Of a DNA stretch of 64,000 bases, positions 28,301 through 40,300 are shown one piece after another. The stretch is from positions 372,001-436,000 of the forward strand of contig JAWZYV010013186.1 in assembly GCA_038373885.1 (NCBI GenBank). Reading direction: 5' to 3'. Both the position numbers and the translations under genes were made by a program. The notes beneath the pieces were generated by a model that saw only the letters and a program-made list of their open reading frames with translations, searched no databases and was not told where the DNA came from. The DNA comes from Cheiracanthium punctorium (Eukaryota; Arthropoda; Arachnida; Araneae; Cheiracanthiidae). Position 1 is the stretch's first letter; the number at the start of each line of letters is the position of its first letter.

Positions 28301-31300
28301 GGTATGAGGCTGGTCCAGTAAATATAAATGAGGATTAATACAATGAACTTTTCATGTCATCTGAAAGGATATTAAGTTTGTTAGAAAATGTGTGGTTTGT
28401 TGTTAAATAATATAGATAATTATTATCAATTATTTAATTGAATTTATCTTTTGTTGTAATCTATATTTGTAATGTTTATTTTTAAAAAAAATGTTTTCCC
28501 ATTTTATATTAGGTGCATAACATGCACATGAAAAAAAGGAAGTAATTCTTTGCAGTTGAAAGTGTTTTATATATATATATGCCAAGATATATGGTAATTT
28601 AGTCAATAAAATAAGATTACCTCAAGAAAGAATGGTTAAATTTATAATCACCCTGAAATAAACACAAAATTGTCTTGAAAAGTGTTTCATAATGGATGAA
28701 TTTGACACACACAAAATACATTTCTAGCTTATTAAAAGTTGATTCATTTAAAGCATAGGTTCCCAACGTGGGCGATAAAGCCCCCTTGTGGGTGTTTGAG
28801 GTTTTCAGGGGGGCTGTAAAAGACCTAGAGAAAATAAGGGGGCGTTGATATGGCACGGAGGGGCGTGGGAAGATTAACCAAATAGTGTCTAAAAAAGACT
28901 TAATTACGCTAATATTTTAATAAAAATAAATTTTAATAAAAATACTTTTTAAGATAATTAAATATGCGTTTTGATTGTTCTCTGAAACTGTCAGTTTATT
29001 TATTTAGAAAGCAATAATTTATAATTTATTACTTCGTATCATCAATACCCCTGCCTGTCCTTATAACAGGTAAGCTAAAACTTTTATTCCTCTTTTTTAA
29101 ATGAAGAAGAAATTCAGTAGCGTTTCAATTCCAACAATATTCTATCTATTAGTAATTTTTTTTTAAATTTAATTCTTGTTTTCACCATGCATTATGTACG
29201 CTCTTGTTTCTCTGGAGTGGGAGGGGGGCGGTATTGAAATATTCACTAGAAAAGGGGGCACCAGTTCAAAAAAGGTTGGGAACCTATGATTTAAAGTGTC
29301 AGCTGTTTAAACAATCATTTTAATTATCCCCCCCTTTTTTTTCTTCAAGGGAGCTTGCGTGTTGGGCATTAATGAGCCACCCGTCAACATCAAGCACATA
29401 GAGTGTGCCATCATCGACAATGCTTTCGACAAAGGCTGGATGATTCCTCAGATCCCAGCTGTGAGGACAGGAAAAAAGATTGCCATTGTTGGTAGTGGAC
29501 CATCAGGGCTTGCTGCAGCTGCTCAGCTCAACAAAGTATGTGTTTTTACAAATGGTTATTTACTTATTGTTTCTATCAAAGAGGATGGAAGCCGTTACCT
29601 AGGTTGTTTTGAATAAGAGCTTCAAAATTGAGGAAGCTATCCATGACAAACCTAGAATTAGATCAGCAACTGGTACTTCGTAATGGGTATCGTAATTCAC
29701 AAAAAAGAAATTCAGACAGCTTTGACACACAAAATACAGTAATGCTTATCGTATATTTCTGAATATAAGCTGATCCGTGTTTAAGCCGAGAGTGCATTTT
29801 TTCTTCAAAAGTTAACCCAAAATTCAGAACCCGTATATAAGCCGAGATAAAAAAAAGAAATCCTGTCGCGTTTAAACACGTCGCCACGAGGTTGGAAATA
29901 TTGCCAACCAGGCGATATATTTTGCAATCGAGTTGCTGTAAAGTAAACCGCCAACGATCAGATTGAGAAATAAAGGCTGGCAATACCCAAAAAGTAAGTT
30001 AAAAAAGTTCCTTTTCAATTGTTTATTTTACGTTCAAATTATTTGCAGTATTTTATTAGTTCTTGTGCATGTTTAGAATGTATAAAAAAAATATAAAAAC
30101 AAGTGCTATATTTGGGATGATTAGTGGATTGTCGTTTGCTCCCGATGAACGAAAAATTATATACGGGTTTTGCGGGATTAGCAGATCGGTATTATAAGCT
30201 GATACCTGTAGTTTAGCTTTCGAAAAAGTTCAGAAAATTCTTGGCTCATACACGGAAATATACGGTATTTTTTTCTAGATAAATGTGGGATTTTAAAAAA
30301 TGTAAAATTTAATTTGAATATAGCTGTATTTCATTTATCCAGTACCTACTGTATACTTGATTATTTTTATAGTTTGAGCATACTATTTTCTCACTCAAAT
30401 ACTACTCTATAGTAGTTTGTTTCTCAGACAATCATTAAATTTTGACCTGCACTTTGACCTGTTATCTTTAACCCTTTCATGGGCACTGGGAAGATTACTT
30501 CCCAACTACATAATCTTACAAAATATACCTGCGGAAAGCAGAATACCCACTAAAATGTATTGGCCTTGCTTTTACAATGTTGGAAAAACTAATTCTCACA
30601 TCTATTTAGTTCTGCCATGTTTGTTCAAGTGATTCAAACATTAACCCATTTGTTTTGAAAATTCAAAAGCATTTATTAGACATGAGGTTCTAAGATTTGA
30701 GTTGCAGTTATGGTGTTATGTTTGTATTGCTCAACAATTCTACATCACCATAACATCAAAAGAATTGAAGTATGGATAGGTATGCATAGACTAAATACAT
30801 GAACTGCCTGAAGTATAAAACTACTAGAGATACTTCTTATCCCCAGTATTAAAATGTAAACATAAAATTTGGCAACTGAAGTAGTGCCAGTTTTAAACAG
30901 TTTAGATCTAAAACCTTATTTCTGTACCAATATTGGTTTCTCCTTTTGGAATAGTACCTTCTTGACACTGTTTGCTAACCTGGCTAAACCTAAAATATAG
31001 CTGATATCTGACCGTTGCGAGCCCAAAACCAATTTTCTTTTGATTGCAGCATGTTGGCTTGCGGGTGCAGAACCAACATCGTTCCAATTACCACTTTGCT
31101 AATGCTGACACTGAACTATTAAAGAAGGTGTTGGCCCGTCACGTAACCAATAGAGCTGTGTTTGCTGGGACTTCAGATTATATCATCTGAATTGTTGACA
31201 CTTCTACATATGCACAAAAAATCGAATCAAAATTGGAGTTATATGCATAAGAAGAAATTATATAAAACAGATTTTAACATGGGAGTCAATGGGATTGTCC

Positions 31301-34300
31301 AAAGCCCTGATCTCCCTTAACCCTTTGAGGTGCAACCCTTTCGCAATGTTGAAAAAATTGCAGCCATTGCCATCGCTCGACTTAACGACCAGCAAGATGG
31401 CGGACAATCGAAACGTTCATCGCGTGCCACAGATCTAGAGACCCTTTTTTGATGCAGCTGGCTGTGCTCGTGCTGTGCTCGTTTCGATCGTTCGCCCTCT
31501 TGCTGGTCATTAAGTCGAGTGATGGCAATGGCTGCCTTTTTTTCAGCATTGGGTAATCTATCCGGCTATTCTCACATGCTTCCATTTTTCAGCAGATGTC
31601 AGTGCCGTTAAAAATAATCGTGACAATTTTTTTATGGGGAAACGACGTGCTGAAAAGTAAAGGATTCTCGTGGAGCTAGGTTACCCGCAACTATTTTTAT
31701 AGAAATCAAATCTTTTCTTCGTGACTGGCAACAGTCAAAACGTCAGAGTTTGGTGTTCCCAGAGTGGGAACACTGTGCATTAAAGGGTTAAGGAAACTAC
31801 AATCTATGAGTAGAATAAACAAAGAAAAGGTGTTTGGAAAATGAGTGACTGGTTTTTTTTAGAAAGGCATAACTGAACACTTTTTGTTAAGTTATTTTGT
31901 TTACTGTTCATTTTAACAATTTAGACAATTTCGGCTTATTCGTGATGCTGTTGTCACCCAATTCCGTGGATAATTGGGATTTACTGTATTTTTAACCTTT
32001 GATAGTATTGTGAATGCTGTTAATAACTATCACTGTTGTGAATTTTATTGAACTAATTTCACGTTTTTCATAATTTAAGAAAAGGTAGAATGAAGATCCC
32101 GCATATACCCTGTAGATATTAAAATGTAACTGCATTATATTCCTTGTAATTTGTGCTACACAATTTATTATTGTTTTAGGCTGGTCACACTATTCACGTT
32201 TATGAAAGGAATGACAGGATTGGTGGTTTATTAGAGTATGGAATTCCAACTATGAAACTAGGCAAAGATGTAAGATTTTATTTTTTAGTACATGTATTAC
32301 AATGCAGTTTTTATTTAATATTATTAGTTTATTATCTTAGTTTTTGTAATGACTGTCTTAAATGCATGACATGTAATTTCAACTGTGATACTATTGTAAA
32401 AGGTGTTTGGTTCTGTAATTTATAATTGGGTATTTTTCTTTGTAGAATATTTAAACTTTCCATAACTAAGTATTAACCTACTTTTTTTTTAACCACTTTC
32501 TATTAATAAATGTCAGAAAAGAAGTATTCTTAAAAGTTGCAATTGAAATTAATCTTTTTCAGCTGAGACAAACTTTAAATTGTACAGGAGTTTTAATCAT
32601 ATCAAACTCTTTCTCGCAAAAGACAATTTTATTTTTCATTGTTCTGATAATTGGCATCTGAAATCATAAATGAAGCATAGGATTGTGCTTCAGAAAAAAT
32701 GCCTCCATACATGAAATCAGTTCTAAAATATTAATAAAATTTCACTTTATTCATGTACTTCTAACTTACAATTTTTTCTGTAGTTATATGCCTACTATTC
32801 CAAAAATAATTTTTATTTTGAATTTTAAAAAATCATGCAGAAAAGGGCTAAGCAAAACTATTGTATTGCTTGCAATTCAATTGGTAAAAATAATCTATTG
32901 CTAATATTTAATTTTCAGAAATTTCTGAAACTTGATATTCTTACCTTTAACACTAGATTTACCATCTATTTATATATGCCTATTTCTACCAAAACCAGAC
33001 AAAATGACTGGTGTATGAGAAAAATGCTTATTGTGACTTCCAGTCTTTATTCACTCTTAAAAAATGACAAAAAAATGTTGAACAATATTAATTGTAATAG
33101 ATAAATGAATTAATAGGCATTGTCAAATAACAAACCACTTAATTGTTTACAGTTTTTCAGTCACAATTTCTACAGGAAAAGGTAGGAATTTTGAATTGAA
33201 ATTGCATGACCACTCAAAATGACTGGTCTGGTAAATCTAGTGTTAAAAATATGTTGTATAAAATAAACTTAATTCTAAATATATTGAGACCCCCACCCCA
33301 CCCCTCCTTTTCCCCCTTGAATGGAAGCAGGCAGTTTTGAGATTTAGAAAAAAAATTGAAAATGCATATTGTCAACCTAAATATAAGCTTTTCTTCTGAA
33401 TAAATTTTAACAAAATTTTTTATATTAACATTGCTATTATAATGTCAAAGATGGACAACAAAAAGCGAAATCTTTGGAACATGATGCTTTTTTTATTTCC
33501 AGGAATGTAAAAGTGCAAATGAAACAAAGTAAAATGTATCAGAAATGGTATCTAAAGTTTCATAATAAAATTTTTGATTGGAAAGTGTACCACCTTTTTT
33601 ACACTGATTGAAATTATAAATGATTAATCAAAGAATAATTGAAAAAAATGTTAATGGACAATTTTTTTTCATGATGTCACGAATGTCCACATACATCATG
33701 TTTGAGTTGTGCTGTTGTATGAAAACATAATAATATATGTATAGGAAGAAGACAGTGAAGAGATTTAATGTTTTAAAATGGGGGGAGAAAATATATATAG
33801 ATAAAAACTTGGCTGTTCGAGCCTCGTTAGGGGGAGACACCCCATGAACCCCCCTTAATTTTTTAGTTTCATGATTGCCATATTAAAACGATATTGAGTA
33901 TGTCATTTTATCTCTCATTTTTTGTGTATTTTGCCTGGTAAATCTATGTTAAAATTTTTAGGATTGTAACCTAGTTATAGAAAAGTACATGTGATGCATA
34001 TCCTACAGCTTACGAAATAGTGAAACAATAGATTAAAGCTGTTGTGAACTAATAGTATTAAATATATGTAAAATTATGTCGCATTTTTATGTTGCTTTTT
34101 TGGGACACATTTTTTGGACAATTTCCAATAAAGGGGTGAGAGATAAAATGACATTGTCGTTAATATATATCTGTGTCATGTCGTGCTTAGATTGCTTTCA
34201 CTCTTTTTTCTTTTGGAATCAAATATGGATCTAGTATATTTTTATCAGACATATTGAGACAAACAAACAAAAAAATAAAACTAAAGTAAACTTTGATGCA

Positions 34301-37300
34301 ACAGCCTACACACAACCAAAAATTGCACTACCCAACCACAGGCTTTAGTCTGCTTTAAGCATATGCCTCGGCCAGGTGGTCAACCTGACACAAAGCCTCC
34401 ACTGTTCAGTCCTTAAGCAAGTTTGGTTCTCATTTTATTAACCCACTCAAGGCATGAAAGGCTAGGTAAGTGAACCGTGCCCAGCTCAGGAATTGAACCT
34501 CGGACCTGTGGCACAGCACCACACTGCACTAAATATTGAAACAAATTGGAGTAAAAATAAATTATAATGCTTGAGACAATACATTTTGCTCACTAGCTTC
34601 TCACAGTTGATTGCAGTTAACTGGTATTTGTTAACAGGAAAATTGTCTGTACTATACTTCTGATATTCACGATATTCAGTATATTCAAAAGAAGTGCTGA
34701 AAACCATTTGACTTTTTTTTTTATCCAAAAAGTTTCTTCATTTTTTAAAAAAACCAATGAAAAAAAAATATATTTAATGAAATACTGAATTAACACTTTG
34801 CTTCTATTTTTATTTTTAAATATTACTGTTCTTTTCTTTATTCAGGTTGTAAAACGACGAGTCGATCTGTTGGCAGCAGAAGGTATCACATTTCATACTA
34901 ATGTGAATGTTGGCAAAGATATTTCTACAAAAACACTTCTTGAAGATAATGATGCCCTTCTGTTAACTGTCGGAGCAACATGGCCGAGAGACCTTCCTAT
35001 CCCTGGTATGTTCACCTACTGAAATGATTTTTTAAATCAATAACTGAAAAATATTTTTTTTTTTTTATTCTACAAGCCAAAATCTTATAATGAAGTAACA
35101 CTTTTATTAAAAATTAAAAATTTTATTTCACTTACACATATGTTGGATACATTTTCTATTGTATCTGCATGTGAGGAAAGCAAAATAAAAAATAGGTTTC
35201 CTTCTATAAAATCGATTGAGGATATCAAAAATAAAACAACTATAAATTTTATTTTAATTTTGTTTTAAAGAATAACTTAAAAATTGTAATACTGTCTGAC
35301 AATTGAAATACTCATTTACACATTTGGTATAGCATTGCTTTCATCACTTGAGGTATCCAGGGCCTGGGTCATATTTTTTTTTTCTTAACACATATTTCGG
35401 GTTAGTGTGCTTGGATAAAAATTTAAAAAATATCAGTGATCAATAACTACCGTTCTTTGTATCTATTTATGTAAAGCCATGAAGTTTGTCCACCATGTTA
35501 ATTTGAAACCATGTAAAAATGTAATCTAGGGATCATATTGGCTTCTTAAATTTAAAGGTCCCACGGACTTTTAAGAATAAATATGGTGGGGGGCCTTTTT
35601 TAAATAATATTGCAGGATAATAAAAAGATTTATGTTTATGCAGAGATGTGTGAACATGGGTTTCTAAGTAAAATTGACTTAAAAAAAAGAAGGGGGGGTC
35701 CTGTGGAACTGGTTATTACAGAAATGGCAAGTTCTTTTTTGGGGAGAGAGAGTTTATGCTATAACCTGTCAGTGTATTCCATTGTATATGTTTTCTTTCC
35801 CATTCAAAAATTTAAGATTTTTTATCAGAAAGTGTTCTATTTATGTTTTATTTTTTTAAACCAACATATGCCTTTAAGACTAATCTTTCTTTCAAGCTTG
35901 AATTTTATTTGTTGATAATTTTATTTCAGTAAAAGATGTATTGATGGTGTAAAAAATATTGCTTTTTAAGTAGTACAGTAAGATTAATTTCTTTAATGGA
36001 AGTTGAAATAATTTCTTGCAAATAAATCTTCATATTGTGGCTCCAAAAATAGCTTTGTTAGGTCAACATTTTATAATAGGCTCTTAATAATCTCATTTAA
36101 TGGAATTTTTTTTCAAAATTTAGGCAGCACAGTGTTCTTGCATACTGGTATTGCCTCTTTTCAGTGAATTTATAGTTTATTGGTAATTACATTGTAAGCA
36201 AGCATCATTTGTACATTGGTATGTTGAGATACAAATGTCCTGGCATATGAGTTTTTTGAGATACATAAACTATCATTCAATTGAATTTTTTGACTTGAGA
36301 TGTTAATCAGAATTTGGAATATGAGCCATGTTTGGTGATGTCACAAACCTCACCTTGCACATTCGAACGAGTATCATGTCAAGAGAGTATCTAAAATAGG
36401 ATTGGACTTCTTGACCTTGGACAGCATTTCAAAAATGAAAACTAAGTGACAGTATAAAGTTAAATATCTAAACAAAAGTGAAAAGAAAAATTTACTGCTG
36501 CATGCTAAATGGCTGGCCAACATATGTATGCTTGGATTCTAACTTTTTACAAGATGCATGAAAGATAGTGAATCCTTTTGTAACAAATTAAAGAATCGGT
36601 TAGAATTACAGAGAAACCTCTCTGAGCGGCCACCCCACCGTACCGAGAATATTTGGCCGCTCAGAGGAGGCGGCCGCTCTCAAGGGTTTTCTTTACTATA
36701 AGATAATTGCTATAATGCGTAATATAAACAAGTCTAGCACATATTCCTTATTTAAAATGAAATATAAAACTTATCTAAAGAGAAAATAGTACTTTATTGA
36801 ATGCTTTATTACATTTTTTGAAAAAAATGATACAATTTGCATCTGTTTTTACTTTTCTTTGAAACAACCATTTTTTATAGTTTGTTTTTTACTTTAAAAA
36901 GCAGATCTCTAACCGGTCAGTTTGTAACCGCTTCGGAATTTTTGATAATTTAGTCGATTTCCCTAAAATTGCTTGTGTTGAAAGTTTAGCTTGCTCGCCA
37001 TTACAAACATTGGGAAATTCCTCGTCAGAGATGGAATGAGCACCTGAAAGGGACAAAAATTCATTTGTAGGACAATTTCAACACCTGATTGTCCAAGGGA
37101 TTCGCTTAAGGGTGTGAGGAGAATACAAAAAAGATAAAAGATTCAATTCCAGTTATTTGTGGGACTTATATTCGACCATAAACCTGGCATTGAGTTTTTC
37201 CGCTCAAAATTACAACATGGAGTGAGTAGAATTTCCCGAAAAATGAGATGGGCGATCCCACTCGGTGGCCGTTTAGAGGAGGTTGGGTGGCCGCTGATAG

Positions 37301-40300
37301 AGGTTATTTTAACATTAAGTCTATGAGCTGAAAAATCGGCCGTTTACAGGGGTGACCGCTATAGAGGGGTGGCTGCTCAGAAAGGTTTCACTGCATATGC
37401 ATTCATAGAATAATTCCATTTACTTTAAATTAAAAAAATTCTATTTTAAAAAGAGGGCAAATTCTCCAAACTTATAGCTACAGGGTCTCAAGTTGCCAGA
37501 GTAACAGCCACACAAAATTCCAAGAGCCCTTTTTTTCGTGTCACATTGATTCAGTTTAGTCAATGAACAGGTGAAACTGTCAATCAAAATCTAATCTAAT
37601 TAAAATGAATGTACCGCCCTTCACTCACTATCTTGTATTTTTCAGAAACTGTACTGTAGAACCAAAAATACTTCAGAAAAAGATGCTTTTTAGAACTTTG
37701 TAAATCTTTTTAAAAACTTGAGCTCTTACATATCTCCCCATAGATCTCAGGCCCACCAGGTTTGGGTGTATTGTATTGAGGAAAATAAAGAATTGTTTCA
37801 TAATTAAAAAGTCTCATCACTGGCTATTGTTCGAGACAACTTTTTCCAGAGAATCATCTTATATTTAATTTGTTTCTGTAAAATATGTGTTTATACAGGG
37901 GTTCTACAGACCTGGAAAGTCAGAGAAATTTGAAGAAATTGAAGAAACGTCAGGGAAATGCAAGAATATTTGAATTTTGCGGCAAAATCAAGAAAATACT
38001 TCCTGTTTAAACCTAATTGTAAAAATTGTTTTATTTTCACTTTCTTATTTAACCTTATAAATAATTTTAAAATGTGTCCTTCATTAACATATTTTGTTCA
38101 ATTGAAATATTCCTAATTTTATCAAACATCATGGTAAATTATTATCAAACATGGTTTTTGTTAGAATCCAATGATGTCAAATGATATTTTTGTGTATATT
38201 GATTTTGTTATTACGAGTATTGTAAAAAAAGGGCAAAATATATAAAAAGTTATTAATTAAAGAATGTAATATTAAAAATAGAAATGCAAAATTGAGGAAA
38301 GCACACTAGATAAAAAGTCAGGGAAGATTATGATAGATGTCAGGGAAGCAAAAGCTGTGAAATCTGTAGAAACCCTGTATATTATAATACATGCATTATT
38401 GCAACAAAATTGGAATGGTTTATTTGAACCTGGTATAGATTGACTGCATTTCAGTATTGAAAGAAATTGATTTCTGAAATAATTTTTTTTTTTTCTTGCC
38501 TAATGATCTCATTGAAAGAGTGAATGAACTATGTATCTCAAAGTAACACTATAGTTCCATAACTTTACAACTTTGCTGCTGCAAATGCTACCTTATTTTT
38601 ATCTAATAAAAATTTATGTATTTATTCTCAAAGGAAGGGAATTTAATGGAATCCACTTTGCTATGACTTTCCTCGAGACATGGCAGAAACACCAGCTGGG
38701 CAACAAAATTGACTATTCCAGAGTGAATGCCAAAGACAAAGATGTCATTGTTATTGGAGGTGGTGATACTGGTAACGACTGCATTGGCACATCTTTGAGA
38801 CAGGTCAGTTTTTAATCCTCCATTGATATTTGTATTGTTGGGATTTTAATGGTTAGGTGTTTTCAATATCATGTAAGATATGTTTAGTGTATCAAAACTA
38901 GCTCAATCCATGAATTTCTAAAAAGTGTTTTCTTTGAATATAAATTGATAGTTTTTGGTCAGTACAGTCTAGAACCTGTTATCCGGAATGGTTGGGACCG
39001 GGTGTATTCTGGATAACTGAATTTTCTGGATAATTGGTTGGGGATTAACATGACATCTACTGATTTGATTGGTAGCATAAATGTTACTCTCTATTTTTGA
39101 TTAGAATTAAATATTAATTGTTAATATACTAGAAAAATAATATAAAAAACTCTTAATATGATTGAGATAAATAATAATCATTTAGAGAGGAAGTAGTAAA
39201 TGTGTGATAACTTCTTGAAAACTTAGTCACACACTAAAAAAAATGAATAAAATACCTTACCAGATTGCTTACTTTATAAATTCTAGCTGTAGTACTCAAA
39301 ATAAAAAAAACAAAAATATAAGAAATATTTTTTTTAAAAACTCAGTTTTTTTCTTTTCTCTCGGAAAAAATAGGAATTTAATCGATTGAAAAATGATTCT
39401 GGATAACTGGTTTCTGGATGAGAAGTTCCATACTGTACTATTACACTACAAAGATTCAGGAAATGCTATGCCAGAAGCAGTGTACCATGTGGTTTTAAAG
39501 ACATAGAATGCTCCTGATGTACACCACTACCCAACAAAACTCCAGTTGTTAGAGTGTGTTCAGGGCAGCATTTTTTTCCATTTACACTTCACAAAATTAC
39601 AATAGTAAAATTACTTTTTCAATCGCAACACAATGTTCCACAGATAACAAACAATATGTGTTATTTATAATTTTCTGTACTGTGTATTTATACATTAATA
39701 CATTATAATAATATTATTAATACAACATATATTATTAATTCAATGTTGACTTTTATAAACAAAGGAAAAATATGAAATGCTATAATGAATTTTGATTACC
39801 TAATGTAAAATAATTTTCTGCGAAATATTAATATCACTTTGTCACATATACAATATATAAAGTTATGAGGGGATATAAAGAAATAAGGAGAATTTTGGGA
39901 TGCCCAATAATAAAGAATCATAATTAAAATTTTTAATGCCTAATAAACTGCATTTAGAGTGTAGTATAAATTTGAAGACAGTACAATATTACAGCTCTAA
40001 AGAGAATGAAAATAGATTTTTTTGTTGTTGTTGTCTCTTTAAAAATAAAAATAAAAAATCATTTTCAATTATCAGTCTGAATCACTTGATGAAGTATTTC
40101 CACTTGTAGGTTAATAATGTATTTAACTTGATTATTTTAAAGCTCACCTGTTCCATTAATTACTTTACTTTTTAGATTATTATTATTTAAAATGTATTCT
40201 GCCTATTGTTTGAAATTTTGTACAGGACACTTTTTAATTATATATTTGCAAAATAATGGACATTTTGTAAAAAGTTAATTGATTAGCCTAAGCTATTACA

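Larger units (their letters stand above)
26145..29349 (+). other. GOGAT intron 10
   Basis: Intron of 3.2 kb containing a pogo-like element (27466-28051) and a hAT element (28754-29288). The first 1.3 kb is AT-rich with no recognised feature. Confidence 0.85.
29536..32179 (+). other. GOGAT intron 11
   Basis: Intron of 2.6 kb with a TA-flanked element (29749-30265), a 46-codon open segment behind a good acceptor (31050-31190) and a TTAA-flanked element (31321-31787). Confidence 0.85.
32270..34845 (+). other. GOGAT intron 12
   Basis: Intron of 2.6 kb with a TTAA-flanked element (32951-33242), an inverted-repeat pair (33900-34154) and a truncated SINE (34321-34531). Confidence 0.85.
35006..38633 (+). 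other. GOGAT intron 13
   Basis: Intron of 3.6 kb with a Tigger-like element (36609-37393) and a hAT-like element (37896-38377). The first 1.6 kb is AT-rich with no assigned feature. Confidence 0.85.

Noticed and set aside
29359..29616. An independent gene starting at an internal codon of exon 11
   Set aside because: The frame is GOGAT exon 11 read through into its intron; the donor at 29536 and the exact continuation in exon 12 explain it.
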